Assembly: GCA_945881865.1 (NCBI GenBank)
Contig: CAMCVK010000014.1
Location: 1 to 64,000 of the forward strand
Length of the DNA stretch: 64,000 bases
Direction of reading: 5' to 3'
Source of the DNA: Fimbriimonas ginsengisoli Gsoil 348
GTDB taxonomy: Bacteria; Armatimonadota; Fimbriimonadia; Fimbriimonadales; Fimbriimonadaceae
Shown here: positions 40,987 to 50,867 of the stretch, piece after piece
How positions within the stretch are numbered: position 1 is the stretch's first letter
Layout: the number at the start of each line of letters is the position of its first letter
The notes under the pieces: generated by a model
Database searches by the model: none
What the model saw: only the letters and a program-made list of their open reading frames with translations
What the model was told of the DNA's origin: nothing
Program-made: the position numbers and the translations under genes

Positions 40987-43680
40987 GTGCTGAACTCATT
41001 TCAATCCCGCGCCACCCTTGCCGTAGACGGGCAAACCTACACCATTTTTCGCCTTGACGCGCTGAAGGAGCGCGGTCACGACATCTCGCGGTTGCCCTAC
41101 TCTCTGCGGGTTCTCCTCGAAAACCTGCTGCGAACCGAGGACAACCGGAGCGTCTTCGCCGCCGACATCGAAGCCCTGGCCAATTGGGACGCGACGGCAG
41201 AGCCGAGCAAGGAAATCGCCTTCACGCCGGCCCGCGTGATTCTGCAGGACTTCACCGGCGTACCGTGCGTGGTCGACCTCGCGGCCATGCGCGAAGCGAT
41301 GGGAGCCCTCGGCGGCGACCCCACGAAGATCAATCCGCTGCAGCCGGTCGAGCTCGTCATCGACCACTCCGTTCAGGTCGATGCCTACGGTTCTCAGGCC
41401 GCGCTGATGATCAACCGAGACCTGGAGTTCGACCGAAACCAGGAGCGGTATGAGTTCCTGAAGTGGGGCCAGAAGGCACTGGCGAACTTCCGCGTGGTGC
41501 CGCCCAACACCGGAATCGTGCACCAGGTGAACCTAGAGCATCTTGCCCGGATTACGTTCGTGAATCCGGACGGCGTGGCCTACCCCGACACGTTGGTCGG
41601 CACCGATAGCCACACGACGATGATCAACGGAATCGGCGTTTTGGGTTGGGGCGTGGGAGGAATCGAAGCGGAGGCCGCCATGCTGGGCCAGCCGGTCACC
41701 ATGCTCATCCCGAACGTGATCGGCTTCAAGATCGGCGGCAAGCTTCCGCCGGAATGCACCGCGACCGACCTCGTGCTTACCGTCACCGAAATGCTCCGCA
41801 AGAAGGGCGTGGTCGGCAAATTTGTGGAGTTCTATGGCGACGGGCTCGCGAGCCTTTCGCTGGCCGACCGCGCGACCATCGGCAACATGTCGCCCGAGTT
41901 CGGCGCGACCTGCGCCATCTTCCCGGTCGACCAGATCGCGCTGGATTACATGCGGCTAACCGGCCGCCCCGAGTCGCAGATCGCCCTCACCGAGGCGTAC
42001 TTCCGCGCTCAGGGTCTCTTCTGGGAGCCGGGAACGCCGGAGCCGATCTTCACCGACACGCTCGAACTTGACCTCGCCACGGTTGAGCCGAGCGTCGCGG
42101 GGCCAAAGCGACCGCAAGACCGAATTCGACTCTCCGAGACCGGAAAGGCGTTTCGAGCGAGCTTTGCCGCCGCCATCACCGATGAGCCCGCCGAGACCGA
42201 AACGGTGACCGATGAATCGCTCACCGGCGACGAGCGCGCCAATGCGGCGGCCAGCCAAGTGACGCACGGAAGCATCGTCATCGCCGCCATCACGTCTTGC
42301 ACCAACACGTCGAACCCGTACGTCATGGTCGCGGCCGGTCTGCTCGCCAAGAAGGCGGTGGAGAAGGGCCTCACAAGCAAGCCGTGGGTGAAGACCTCGC
42401 TTGCCCCGGGCTCGCGCGTCATCACCGACATTTACGAGCGAAGCGGCCTGATGCCGTTCCTCGACGCGCTTGGCTTCAACGTTGTTGGCTACGGCTGTAC
42501 GACTTGCATCGGCAACTCGGGTCCGTTGCCTTCGGCGGTCAGCCAGCAGATTACGGATCACAACCTGGTTGTGGCCAGCGTGCTCTCTGGCAACCGGAAC
42601 TTTGAGGGTCGAATCAACCAGGACGTAAAGGCGAACTACCTGATGTCGCCGCCGCTCGTTGTGGCCTACGCCCTCACCGGCACCATCTACTCCGACCTGA
42701 AGAACGAGCCGCTCGGCACCGATTCGGACGGCGCGCCGGTGTTCCTCTCGGATATTTGGCCTTCGAGAGAAGAAATTTTCGCGACCGTCGAAGCCTCCGC
42801 AAGCCGAGAGACGTTCGAAACCAGCTACGCCAACGTGTTCGACGGCGACGAAAAATGGCAAGCGATCGACGTCGCGGAGTCTGATCTTTTTGGCTGGAAT
42901 GCCGATTCGACCTACGTGAAGAATCCGCCGTACTTCGACGGAATGGCGGCCGCCGCGCCGGTTGGCGTGCCCGATCTGGTTGGTCTTCGGGCGCTGGCTA
43001 AGCTGGGCGACTCGATCACCACCGACCACATTTCCCCGGCCGGTTCCATTAAGCTCAATTCCCCGGCGGGTGCCTATCTCACGGCCAAGGGCGTGGGGCC
43101 GCTCATGTTCAACAGCTACGGCTCGCGGCGGGGCAACCACGAGGTCATGGTTCGCGGAACCTTTGCCAACGTGCGGTTGCGCAATGAACTTGCTCCCGGC
43201 ACCGAAGGAGGCTTCACCACCTACCTCCCGACCGGCGAGGTAACGACCATCTTCGACGCGGCGGAGCAGTACCGAACCGATGGCACCGGCCTGATCATCC
43301 TAGCGGGCAAGGAATACGGAAGCGGGTCCAGCCGAGACTGGGCCGCGAAGGGAACCTACATGCTGGGCGTGAAGGCCGTTTTGGCCGAGAGCTTCGAGCG
43401 CATCCACCGATCGAACTTGGTCGGCATGGGCGTCGTTCCGCTGGAATACACGAACGGCGAAACGGCGGCCTCGCTCGGCCTGACCGGGCAAGAGACGTTC
43501 GACCTTGTTGGGCTTTCGGACGCCGTCGCAACCGGATTTGCCAACGGCAAGTTTCTGACCGCCCGCGCGGATGGAAAGGAATTCACCGTGCGCGTTCGTA
43601 TCGACACTCCGCAAGAGATTGCCTACTACATCAACGGCGGAATTCTGCCCTACGTCCTGCGACAGTTGTTGAACTCATGA
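40987..43680 (+). CDS. acnA: Aconitate hydratase A
   Basis: An 897-residue enzyme of the citrate cycle that interconverts citrate and isocitrate with a 4Fe-4S cluster. The cluster Cys residues are seen in [10 protein letters not shown] (about 435) and [10 protein letters not shown] (about 503-507). Substrate-site blocks include [27 protein letters not shown] (given here as an overlap of two motifs) and [15 protein letters not shown] in the swivel domain. Full length for the AcnA/IRP type. GTG start. The gene ends in ATGA overlap with pepF. Confidence 0.97.
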   Translation: MLNSFQSRATLAVDGQTYTIFRLDALKERGHDISRLPYSLRVLLENLLRTEDNRSVFAADIEALANWDATAEPSKEIAFTPARVILQDFTGVPCVVDLAAMREAMGALGGDPTKINPLQPVELVIDHSVQVDAYGSQAALMINRDLEFDRNQERYEFLKWGQKALANFRVVPPNTGIVHQVNLEHLARITFVNPDGVAYPDTLVGTDSHTTMINGIGVLGWGVGGIEAEAAMLGQPVTMLIPNVIGFKIGGKLPPECTATDLVLTVTEMLRKKGVVGKFVEFYGDGLASLSLADRATIGNMSPEFGATCAIFPVDQIALDYMRLTGRPESQIALTEAYFRAQGLFWEPGTPEPIFTDTLELDLATVEPSVAGPKRPQDRIRLSETGKAFRASFAAAITDEPAETETVTDESLTGDERANAAASQVTHGSIVIAAITSCTNTSNPYVMVAAGLLAKKAVEKGLTSKPWVKTSLAPGSRVITDIYERSGLMPFLDALGFNVVGYGCTTCIGNSGPLPSAVSQQITDHNLVVASVLSGNRNFEGRINQDVKANYLMSPPLVVAYALTGTIYSDLKNEPLGTDSDGAPVFLSDIWPSREEIFATVEASASRETFETSYANVFDGDEKWQAIDVAESDLFGWNADSTYVKNPPYFDGMAAAAPVGVPDLVGLRALAKLGDSITTDHISPAGSIKLNSPAGAYLTAKGVGPLMFNSYGSRRGNHEVMVRGTFANVRLRNELAPGTEGGFTTYLPTGEVTTIFDAAEQYRTDGTGLIILAGKEYGSGSSRDWAAKGTYMLGVKAVLAESFERIHRSNLVGMGVVPLEYTNGETAASLGLTGQETFDLVGLSDAVATGFANGKFLTARADGKEFTVRVRIDTPQEIAYYINGGILPYVLRQLLNS

Positions 43681-45473
43681 GCGAAAACCTGAACGTTCGT
43701 TGGGATCTTTCTTCCCTTTTCTCGGGGATGGACGATCCGAAGATCGAGGCAACTTGGGCCTCCTGCGAGGCCTTGTCGCAGGAGATCGAGGCGAAGTATC
43801 GCGGCCAGATCAACTCGGCGGATCTCACCGCCGAGACGCTTGCGGCGGCGATTCGCGACATGGAGTCGCTGTGGCTGCAGGCTGCCAAACCGCTGACCTA
43901 TTCGAACCTGCTGTTTTCGGCGGACAGCAGCGATGCATCGATCGGAGCGTTTATGCAGAAGCAGCGTGAGCGGGCAACGGAAATCAGTGTGCGAACGATA
44001 TTCTTCGAGCTGGAGCTTCAGAAAGCTCCCGCCGAGGTGGTGGACCCGCTGTTGGCCGATCCTTCGGTCGCTAACTATCGGCATTACATCCAGACCGCCC
44101 GCGCGCTAAGCCCTTACCGGCTGAGCGAACCCGAAGAGGTGATTCTTGAGGAGACCGCCAACACCGGCTCGCGGGCTTGGGTCCGGCTTTTTGAGGAGCT
44201 GACGGCCAACCACGTATTTCGGCTTAGCCTTCCCGGCGAGGAAACGAAAGAAGCCACCGAGCAGGAAGTCTTAAAGCTGCTTCGCGACGGAAACCGCGAG
44301 GTTCGCCAGGCGGCGGCGGATTCGTTGAGTGCCGGCTTGAAGGAACTCGAGCGCGTGCTCGTATTCAATTACAACAACCTCATTCAGGATAAAGCGGTCG
44401 ATGATCGGCTCCGCAAGCTGGAGTACCCTGAGCAAGGTCGCCATTTGAGCAACGAGTTGGACAAGGAAACGGTCGACCTCGTAGTGCGCCTGTGCAGCGA
44501 GTACTACCCGATGGTTGCCCGGTACTACCGCGTGAAGCGGGAGATCTTGGGTCTGCCGGAACTCACCCATATCGACCGGTACGCGCCGCTTTTCGAGAGC
44601 GAAGCTCGCGTGGAATGGGACAAGGCTCGCGAGATCGTGCTCGACTCGTTTGGCGCGTTTAGCCAGACGTTGGCGACCCGCGCGGAGGAGTTCTTTACGG
44701 AGAATTGGATCGATGCCGAGCCGCGAACCGGCAAGCGAGGCGGGGCGTTCTGTTCGTATGTCACGCCGGACACGCATCCGTTCATCTTCCAGACCTATCT
44801 GGGCCGGATGGACGACGTGATGACGCTTGCTCACGAGCTTGGGCATGGAGTGCATGCGTCGCTAAGTCGGGAGCAAAGCTATTTCAACTTTCATGGAACG
44901 CTGCCACTGGCCGAACTCGCTAGCACGCTAGGAGAGATGCTTGTGTTCGAGCGGCTGGCCGCTGATGCCACGCCGAAGGACCGAGTTGCGCTGTACGCCG
45001 AGAAGGTCGAGGGGATGTTTGCGACGATCTTCCGCCAGAGCGCGATGTTCCGGTTTGAGCAGCGCGCGCACACCTCCCGTCGCGAAACTGGTGAGCTTTC
45101 CGCGACCGAGTTTGGCGACCTCTGGCAGGAAGAACTGCAGGCAATGTTTGGCGACAGCGTGATTCTAGGTGACCAGCACCGCATGTGGTGGACCTATATC
45201 GGCCACTTCATCTTCGCTCCGTTCTATGTGTATGCCTACAGTTTTGGGGAGCTTTTGGCGCTGAGCTTATACCAAATGGGGAAGGAGCAAGGGCCGGAGT
45301 TTGAGGCCAAGTACATCGAAGTGCTTAAGCTCGGCGGGTCCCAAACCCCGCAAGAGCTGATGGCGCACCTTGGGGTCGACCTAAAGTCGGAAGCGTTCTG
45401 GCGCGGCGGCTTCAGCGTGATGGACGGGTATTTGTCGGAGTTCGAACGCCAGTGGGCCGCGCTGAACGATTAG
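43677..45473 (+). CDS. pepF: Oligoendopeptidase F (M3 family)
   Basis: A 598-residue cytoplasmic zinc peptidase that degrades short peptides. The zinc site is [15 protein letters not shown] (about 381-395), with the third ligand in the downstream [13 protein letters not shown] helix. The N-terminal oligopeptidase F domain ([17 protein letters not shown]) is intact. Length is normal for the family (about 600). The ATG overlaps the aconitase stop by 4 nt, indicating one operon. Confidence 0.93.
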   Translation: MSENLNVRWDLSSLFSGMDDPKIEATWASCEALSQEIEAKYRGQINSADLTAETLAAAIRDMESLWLQAAKPLTYSNLLFSADSSDASIGAFMQKQRERATEISVRTIFFELELQKAPAEVVDPLLADPSVANYRHYIQTARALSPYRLSEPEEVILEETANTGSRAWVRLFEELTANHVFRLSLPGEETKEATEQEVLKLLRDGNREVRQAAADSLSAGLKELERVLVFNYNNLIQDKAVDDRLRKLEYPEQGRHLSNELDKETVDLVVRLCSEYYPMVARYYRVKREILGLPELTHIDRYAPLFESEARVEWDKAREIVLDSFGAFSQTLATRAEEFFTENWIDAEPRTGKRGGAFCSYVTPDTHPFIFQTYLGRMDDVMTLAHELGHGVHASLSREQSYFNFHGTLPLAELASTLGEMLVFERLAADATPKDRVALYAEKVEGMFATIFRQSAMFRFEQRAHTSRRETGELSATEFGDLWQEELQAMFGDSVILGDQHRMWWTYIGHFIFAPFYVYAYSFGELLALSLYQMGKEQGPEFEAKYIEVLKLGGSQTPQELMAHLGVDLKSEAFWRGGFSVMDGYLSEFERQWAALND

Positions 45474-45485
45474 GCGGGTGCTACG

Positions 45486-45512
45486 GTACGCGACCCTGAA
45501 AGGGTCGCGTAC
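45486..45512. other. Perfect 11-bp hairpin between convergent pepF and add
   Basis: GTACGCGACCC / GGGTCGCGTAC with a TGAAA loop in the 46-nt space between two convergent genes. A U tract does not follow on either strand in the usual place, so it may be an atypical terminator or an mRNA-stabilising structure. Confidence 0.55.
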
Positions 45513-45519
45513 GAAAAAC

Positions 45520-46542
45520 CTACTCCGACGTAAGCGCTGAGAACCCCGCTCGCAGATCTCCGATCAGCTTTCGGCGGGAATCTGAATCCAGGAACGCTGC
45601 GTTCGCTGCGTTCAACGTCAGGCTCCAGGCGATGTCTTCGTTCAGGTCGAACGCCGCCGCCGCGCGAACCCATTCCTCGGTAAGCGACGTGCTGAACATC
45701 GGCGGGTCATCGGAATTCAAACTAATCGAAATCCCCTCGTCCAGCAACCGCGCGAAGGGATGCTCGGCCAGCGACGGGTACACGCCTAGGCAAACGTTGC
45801 TGCCCGGGCAGACTTCCAGGTGAACCTGCCGGTCGCGTAGCTCAGCGAGCAAGCGCCCATCTTCGACGACCCGAACCCCGTGCCCAATGCGATTCGCGTG
45901 CGTGATGTCGAGCGTCTCGCGGATAGATTCTGGCCCGACCGTCTCACCCGCGTGCACGGTCACGGGCACAGCCCGCTCCTTTGCCGCGGCAAACACGTCG
46001 GCATAGATAGCCGTGCCCAGCCGCTCCTCTCCCGCCAGGCCAAGGGCGATGACGCCATCGCCCAGGCCGTCTTCCACCCATCCCAGAACCTCCATTCCCC
46101 GCTCGGCGGAGTCGCCCCGAACGATGTCTAGAATGAAGCCCGCCGAGAGTCCCAACTCGTCGCGCCCGTAGGTCAGGCCGCGCTGCAAAGCACCTTTCTG
46201 ATCGGCCCAAGGTATGCCCGCGTACTTCTCGATTGTCGACGCGGTGTAGGTGATCTCAGAGTGAAGGATGTTTTGCGTCTTCTGCCCCTCAAGAAACTCC
46301 CGAACAACAAGCTCCAGGTCGTCGGGAGTCTGAATGCACTTCGAAACCGCGACGTAGACCTCGACAAAATGGGGGAAATCGCGAAACTGGTACCAATCTC
46401 GCAGGCCTTCCACCGTGTCACTGGGGAGCGAAGCATTGTTTTTTCGCGCCAGCTTCAGCACCGTTTCGGGGCGAATCGAACCCTCCAAATGCACGTGAAG
46501 CTCGACTTTTGGCATCGCCGCGAAGAACGTGTCAGTGGGCAT
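45520..46542 (-). CDS. add: Adenosine deaminase family protein
   Basis: A 340-residue purine-salvage enzyme converting adenosine to inosine. The metal site HVH is in KVELHVHLEGSIRPE near the N-terminus; other marks are VTVHAGETVGPES (about 200), ANRIGHGVRVVEDG and the catalytic NSDDPPMFSTSL near residue 280. Start at the first ATG; a second in-frame Met nine codons in (MPKVELHVH) is the other option. Convergent with pepF. An adenine deaminase or related activity cannot be excluded. Confidence 0.88.
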   Translation of the reverse strand: MPTDTFFAAMPKVELHVHLEGSIRPETVLKLARKNNASLPSDTVEGLRDWYQFRDFPHFVEVYVAVSKCIQTPDDLELVVREFLEGQKTQNILHSEITYTASTIEKYAGIPWADQKGALQRGLTYGRDELGLSAGFILDIVRGDSAERGMEVLGWVEDGLGDGVIALGLAGEERLGTAIYADVFAAAKERAVPVTVHAGETVGPESIRETLDITHANRIGHGVRVVEDGRLLAELRDRQVHLEVCPGSNVCLGVYPSLAEHPFARLLDEGISISLNSDDPPMFSTSLTEEWVRAAAAFDLNEDIAWSLTLNAANAAFLDSDSRRKLIGDLRAGFSALTSE

Positions 46543-46581
46543 GCTCTAAGTCTACATCCGCCGCAACCGCCGACGATCGGT

Positions 46582-46587
46582 TAAAAT
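46582..46587 (+). promoter_or_regulatory. -10 box of a leaderless transcript (Dabb gene)
   Basis: TAAAAT ends 6 nt before the GTG start at 46594, so transcription should begin at or next to the start codon. No Shine-Dalgarno is possible. Confidence 0.6.
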
Positions 46588-46593
46588 GGCGGC

Positions 46594-46896
46594 GTGTTCG
46601 TCCACAACGTGTTCTTTTGGCTGAAGCCAGAATCGACAACTCAGCAGCGCGATCAGCTGCTCGCCGACTGCCGCGAGATCCTTGGCGCGATTTCCAGCGT
46701 GCGCAAACTGCATGCCGGGTTGCCGGCCGGAACGCCTCGCCGCGTCGTGGACAACAGCTATGCCGTCGGAATCACGGTGGTTTTTGATGACGCTGCGGGG
46801 CACGACGCCTACCACGTCGACCCACTCCACGATTCCTTTTTGGCCAGAAACAACGACGTCTGGGATCGAGTCACGGTGTACGACTTCATCGAATAG
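46594..46896 (+). CDS. Dabb (stress-responsive alpha/beta barrel) domain protein
   Basis: A 100-residue dimeric ferredoxin-like barrel. The N-terminal VHNVFFWLKPESTTQQRDQL and the C-terminal DDAAGHDAYHVDPLHDSFL...VTVYDF blocks are the Dabb signature. Members are small cytoplasmic proteins of varied or unknown function. The GTG start is directly behind a TAAAAT box and appears leaderless. Confidence 0.88.
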   Translation: MFVHNVFFWLKPESTTQQRDQLLADCREILGAISSVRKLHAGLPAGTPRRVVDNSYAVGITVVFDDAAGHDAYHVDPLHDSFLARNNDVWDRVTVYDFIE

Positions 46897-46939
46897 AGAA
46901 GTCTCAACGAATTCTGAAACTTCCGAAGGCGGCCAACGC

Positions 46940-46945
46940 TAGAAT
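46940..46945 (+). promoter_or_regulatory. -10 box of a leaderless transcript (hydrolase gene)
   Basis: TAGAAT lies 8 nt before the GTG at 46954, giving at most a one- or two-base leader. Same layout as at 46582 and 59033. Confidence 0.55.
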
Positions 46946-46953
46946 GAAGGCGG

Positions 46954-47853
46954 GTGAAGCTCCATTCCGAACATCCTTGGCTGAACATCGTTCAGTATCC
47001 GTTCCGCACCCGAGAATTTGATTCCGGCGACGGCTGGATGAGCTACGCCGACGAGGGGCGAGGGCGGCCGATCGTGTTTGTGCACGGTTCGCCCACGTGG
47101 TCCTACCTGTTTCGCCACCTCATTCGGGGGCTCGCGCCGTGGTTTAGATGCATCGCGCCCGACCACCTGGGATTCGGACTTTCGCAAAAGCCGCACGGGG
47201 TCGATTACTCCTTGGCCGCGCAAGCCGAGCGGTTTGAGCGGCTGATGCTGCAACTCAATCTGCGTGACGTAACACTCGTCGTCCACGACGCGGGCGGGCC
47301 GATTGGGCTAAATTTCGCCGTGAACTACCCTGGGCGCGTCCGCGAATTGGTCGTGTTCAATAGCTGGATGTGGCCGATGCAGGAGAACCGTTCGGCGATG
47401 AAGCTCGCCGGACTGGTCGGAAATCCGTTCAATCGGTTCTACTACCGCGCGCTGAACGCCGGTCCGTCGTTCATCCTACCGGCGCTTTTCGCCGACCGCC
47501 ATCGCATCCCAAAGCCAACGCAGGTGCAATACCTAGAGCCGTTTCGGGCGTTCGACGAGCGCGATGCGCTCTACGCGATGATCGAAGGGCTGCGCGACGG
47601 TGCGCCGTTTTTCCAGTCGCTGTGGGATCGCCGCGAGGCCATTGAGTTCAAGCGAACCCTGCTGCTATGGGGCACGAAAGACCCGATGTTCAGGCCGGAA
47701 TACTTGGAGCGGTTCCAGAAGATGCTGCCCAACCACGACACGGTGGAGTTCCCGTGGGTCGGCCGTTTCGTCCCCGAAGAAGCGGCGAAAAGTGCCTGCG
47801 ACGAGATCCGCTGGTTCATGATGAACAGCCCGGCGTTCCTCAAGCCGGTCTAA
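46954..47853 (+). CDS. Haloalkane dehalogenase-like alpha/beta hydrolase with altered triad
   Basis: A 299-residue alpha/beta-hydrolase close in layout to haloalkane dehalogenases: oxyanion loop VHGSPTWSYLFRHL, DHLGFGLSQKP, and an Asp in the nucleophile elbow (LVVHDAGGPIGL). Two expected residues are missing. The Trp after the nucleophile (DW) is Ala, and the catalytic His of the GHFVQEEAP motif is Arg (VGRFVPEEA). So it is either inactive or uses different chemistry. A broken dehalogenase or a non-catalytic binder are the main options. The GTG start appears leaderless. Confidence 0.75.
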   Translation: MKLHSEHPWLNIVQYPFRTREFDSGDGWMSYADEGRGRPIVFVHGSPTWSYLFRHLIRGLAPWFRCIAPDHLGFGLSQKPHGVDYSLAAQAERFERLMLQLNLRDVTLVVHDAGGPIGLNFAVNYPGRVRELVVFNSWMWPMQENRSAMKLAGLVGNPFNRFYYRALNAGPSFILPALFADRHRIPKPTQVQYLEPFRAFDERDALYAMIEGLRDGAPFFQSLWDRREAIEFKRTLLLWGTKDPMFRPEYLERFQKMLPNHDTVEFPWVGRFVPEEAAKSACDEIRWFMMNSPAFLKPV

Positions 47854-47859
47854 ACCGCA

Positions 47860-48276
47860 TTACAGCGAGCCGAACTTGAAAGGCAGAGAGAATGTAAATT
47901 TTCGTTCCTGAGTGGAGTGGCCAATCGCAAAGACAAGCAGGCATACGCCGAGGATGAAAAGGATTCCCTGGCACTTTAAGGCTTGCACGAAGCGGCGGTT
48001 CGCTTGGGGAGAGAGGAGTGCGACGGGAGCTTCAGATGGCGTCTCATCGGTTTGTTCGAAGAGCTCAGGCAGCAGGAGCAAGCCGATCGCCGATGCTGCG
48101 ACCGACAACAAGAGGCTGATCATCGCGAGATAAAAGGCCCAACGCCCGGCTTCCCAAAAGCGCTCCGCCATGCTGAACCCGAGCAAGATGAGAACGATCG
48201 CCACGCCGCAAAGCCACTTCACGTTGTCCAAGCTCAACTTCAGGCCGACGAATGAGAAGCTCTTAACCTTTGCCAC
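47860..48276 (-). CDS. Small integral membrane protein
   Basis: A 138-residue protein with about four hydrophobic helices (WLCGVAIVLILLGFSMA, WAFYLAMISLLLSVAASAIGLLLL, GILFILGVCLLVFAIG) and basic ends. No family recognised. It lies convergent with the hydrolase gene and divergent from the comM/yifB gene. Confidence 0.65.
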   Translation of the reverse strand: MAKVKSFSFVGLKLSLDNVKWLCGVAIVLILLGFSMAERFWEAGRWAFYLAMISLLLSVAASAIGLLLLPELFEQTDETPSEAPVALLSPQANRRFVQALKCQGILFILGVCLLVFAIGHSTQERKFTFSLPFKFGSL

Positions 48277-48321
48277 ATGCCGACGTTACCACACGAAGCC
48301 CGTGAACCCCGCCTCGAAAGC

Positions 48322-48327
48322 TACACT
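48322..48327 (+). promoter_or_regulatory. -10 box before comM/yifB
   Basis: TACACT ends 8 nt before the ATG at 48336; a leaderless or nearly leaderless mRNA is likely. Confidence 0.5.
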
Positions 48328-48335
48328 AATGCGGA

Positions 48336-49862
48336 ATGATTGCCCAGGCGCACTCTGCCACCCTCATCGGAATCGAAGCGTTGCCGGTCGTCATCGAGGC
48401 AGACCTCACCGGCCCGATTCAGGGCGACGGCGAGCGGTACTTTGTGCTGGTCGGCCTTCCGGATAAAGCGGTTCAAGAAAGCCGCGAGCGCGTGCGCGTG
48501 GCCATCCGCAACTCGGAACTCACCTTTCCAAACAAGAAAATCATGGTGAACCTGGCGCCCGCCGACATCCGCAAGGAAGGCCCAGCGTTGGACCTCCCGA
48601 TCGCGCTGGCCGTGTTGGCGACGGGCGGCGACATTCCGCGAAGTGAGCTTGAAGGAACGATGATTCTAGGCGAGCTGGGCTTGGATGGCGCGATTCGCAG
48701 CATCGACGGCGCGGTCAGCGTCGCCCTCATGGCACAAGAGAAGGGCTTTCGAAGGTTGATTCTTCCGGAAATGAACGCTGCCGAAGCGGCGGTTGCCACC
48801 GGGCTGGAGGTGTTTGGCGTGCGAAGCTTGCTCGACGCGGTGGAGTTGCTGAACGGTTCGTCGCTCTTCGCGCCGGTTCGGTTTGAGGCCTCGGTTAACG
48901 TACCGGAAGTGCAGTACACGGTGGATTTCGCCGATGTGAAAGGCCAACGCCACGCGGTCCGGGCGCTGGAGATCGCGGCGGCAGGAGGGCACAACGTGCT
49001 GATGGTTGGCCCGCCGGGGTCCGGCAAAACGATGCTTGCGCGTCGCCTGCCGACGATTCTTCCGCCACTCGCGCTCAACGAGAGCATTGAGGTCACGCGG
49101 ATTCACAGCGCGGCGGGTGAGAAAGGGCGCCCCGGCCTCATTTGGGAGCGCCCATTTCGGGCGCCCCACCACAGCGCATCGCACGCGGCCATCGTTGGCG
49201 GCGGTAAGAACCCCAAACCGGGCGAAATCTCCAGCGCCCACCATGGGGTGTTGTTCATGGATGAAATGCCGGAGTTCGACCGATCCGTTCTGGAAGCCCT
49301 TCGGCAACCCTTGGAGGATGGCGTCGTGACGGTTGCGCGCGTCAGCAGCACGGTCACGTTCCCCGCGCAGACGATCCTCATCGGGGCGATGAACCCGTGC
49401 CCCTGCGGGTTCAAGGGGTATCCGGAGCAGAAGTGCGTTTCCAACCCGGCGACGTGCGGCAAGTACGCCGGTCGGATCAGCGGTCCGCTGATGGACCGAA
49501 TCGATCTCCATCTGGAAGTTCCGCGCCTGAAAGTAGACGACCTGATGGGCGGGACCGACGGCGAGCCGTCCGCCGATATCCGGCGTCGGGTGCTCACGGC
49601 GCGGGCGATTCAGCATGAGCGGCTTGGTGAACACCGAACCAATGCGAAAATGAACCCTCGGGAAGTGCGAGAGACCGTCGCGTTGGATGCCGAGAGCGAG
49701 GCGTTTCTACGGACCGTCATCGCAAAACTGAACCTATCCGCCCGCGTGTACGACCGAATATTGAAGGTCGCCCGGACCATCGCCGACCTGCGCGGCGAGC
49801 CAAACGTCCGGAAGGCACACCTCGCCGAAGCTGTCCAGTTCCGCGAGCGGAGCGAGTTCTAG
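48336..49862 (+). CDS. comM: Mg-chelatase-like AAA+ protein YifB/ComM
   Basis: A 508-residue protein. It has the N-terminal ChlI-like fold (GDGERYFVLVGLPDKAVQESRERV), then a AAA+ module with Walker A VGPPGSGKTMLARRL (about 224-238) and Walker B LFMDEMPEF, followed by a zinc-binding loop NPCPCGFKGYPEQKC...TCGKYAGR and a C-terminal domain. ComM is a hexameric helicase that drives branch migration during natural transformation. Full length for the family. Overlaps the convergent crtB-like gene by 4 nt. Confidence 0.92.
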   Translation: MIAQAHSATLIGIEALPVVIEADLTGPIQGDGERYFVLVGLPDKAVQESRERVRVAIRNSELTFPNKKIMVNLAPADIRKEGPALDLPIALAVLATGGDIPRSELEGTMILGELGLDGAIRSIDGAVSVALMAQEKGFRRLILPEMNAAEAAVATGLEVFGVRSLLDAVELLNGSSLFAPVRFEASVNVPEVQYTVDFADVKGQRHAVRALEIAAAGGHNVLMVGPPGSGKTMLARRLPTILPPLALNESIEVTRIHSAAGEKGRPGLIWERPFRAPHHSASHAAIVGGGKNPKPGEISSAHHGVLFMDEMPEFDRSVLEALRQPLEDGVVTVARVSSTVTFPAQTILIGAMNPCPCGFKGYPEQKCVSNPATCGKYAGRISGPLMDRIDLHLEVPRLKVDDLMGGTDGEPSADIRRRVLTARAIQHERLGEHRTNAKMNPREVRETVALDAESEAFLRTVIAKLNLSARVYDRILKVARTIADLRGEPNVRKAHLAEAVQFRERSEF

Positions 49863-50773
49863 CGGTTGAAAATCATCACTCGCAGCGTGAAGATCACTTT
49901 CTCAAGGGTCGAGACCCGAATTCGCTGGGGAAAGACGTTGTAGCTGTAGTCCTCGATGCGGTCGAGGATGCGGGAGTAAAGCACGCGCGACAGCCGCACC
50001 GCCTTTTGCGAGGACGGCGACAGGTACGGAATGCCTTCGTCTGCCTTGGCGTAGAGTTCGCGGGTGCGTTCCAGTTGGAACTTCATGAAGCGAATGAACT
50101 CCGGCGTCAAGCGTCGGGCCAGCAAGTCTTCCTCGCGCAACCCAAACCGGTCCATCTCCTCGCGGGGCATATAAACGCGGCCGCGCTCGGCGTCTTCGGC
50201 GATGTCGCGCAGAAAGTTCGTCATCTGCATGGCGTCGCCCAGGGCGGTCGCGCTCTCCAGAACGCGGGTCGTCAGCCGGGTCTTGAGGATGCAGCACATC
50301 ATCACACCGACGGCAACCGCGCTGCCGCGCATGTATCCGCGGAGGTCGGAGTAGGTCTTGTAGCGGCGAACGTCCAGGTCGGCTTCCATCGCCTCCAGGA
50401 AAACAAGCGGCTCCTCGAGCGGAATTTCGCAGTCTCGGGCAACATCGCAGAACGCGCGCAGGACCGGATTCGACGGGCGAACTCCATCCAGTCCGCGTAA
50501 GAACTCATTTCGAAACTCTTGCAATTTGGCGCGCTGCTCGGCGGATGTCATCGTTCCCGGGTTGTCTACCCACTCATCGGGAACTCGGACGAAGCCGTAC
50601 AGCGCGTCGACCTTCATGCGCGTTTCTTTCGGCAACAGGCGCGAAGCTAAGTAGTAGCTGGTGCCATAGTGCCGGTGGATGCGTCGACAATGCTCGTAGT
50701 CCTCGGGGAGGGCAAAACGCTCACCCGGCTCGGCGACACTATTTCGCCGGACTCGTTTATCGGTTACCCTCAT
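49859..50773 (-). CDS. crtB: Phytoene/squalene synthase
   Basis: A 304-residue prenyl-condensing enzyme that would join two geranylgeranyl diphosphates to phytoene. The first aspartate-rich motif is VRVPDEWVDNPG (D-x-x-x-D) and the second is AMQMTNFLRDIAEDAERGRVYMP. It lies next to crtI-like and cruF-like genes, which supports a carotenoid rather than hopanoid role. The ATG lies 8 nt after a TATCTT box on the minus strand, suggesting its own leaderless promoter. Confidence 0.9.
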   Translation of the reverse strand: MRVTDKRVRRNSVAEPGERFALPEDYEHCRRIHRHYGTSYYLASRLLPKETRMKVDALYGFVRVPDEWVDNPGTMTSAEQRAKLQEFRNEFLRGLDGVRPSNPVLRAFCDVARDCEIPLEEPLVFLEAMEADLDVRRYKTYSDLRGYMRGSAVAVGVMMCCILKTRLTTRVLESATALGDAMQMTNFLRDIAEDAERGRVYMPREEMDRFGLREEDLLARRLTPEFIRFMKFQLERTRELYAKADEGIPYLSPSSQKAVRLSRVLYSRILDRIEDYSYNVFPQRIRVSTLEKVIFTLRVMIFNR

Positions 50774-50867
50774 TAACGTTAAAGATACGCGAAACTTGGA
50801 CGACCGTTACCCTGCTTTTCTTGCGCATTTTGTGCCGAAAAACTCTGCAATCTATACAGCAGACGGC

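Noticed and set aside
41956-43140. Minus-strand open frame of 394 codons opposite acnA
   Set aside because: Arg/Gly/Val-rich antisense frame inside a clearly conserved aconitase gene.
45486-45512. Hairpin as a standard intrinsic terminator
   Set aside because: Stem is perfect but no U tract follows it on either strand, so I list it only as a hairpin.
46954-47853. Annotation as a genuine haloalkane dehalogenase
   Set aside because: The catalytic His and the Trp after the nucleophile are replaced, so only a dehalogenase-like hydrolase can be claimed.
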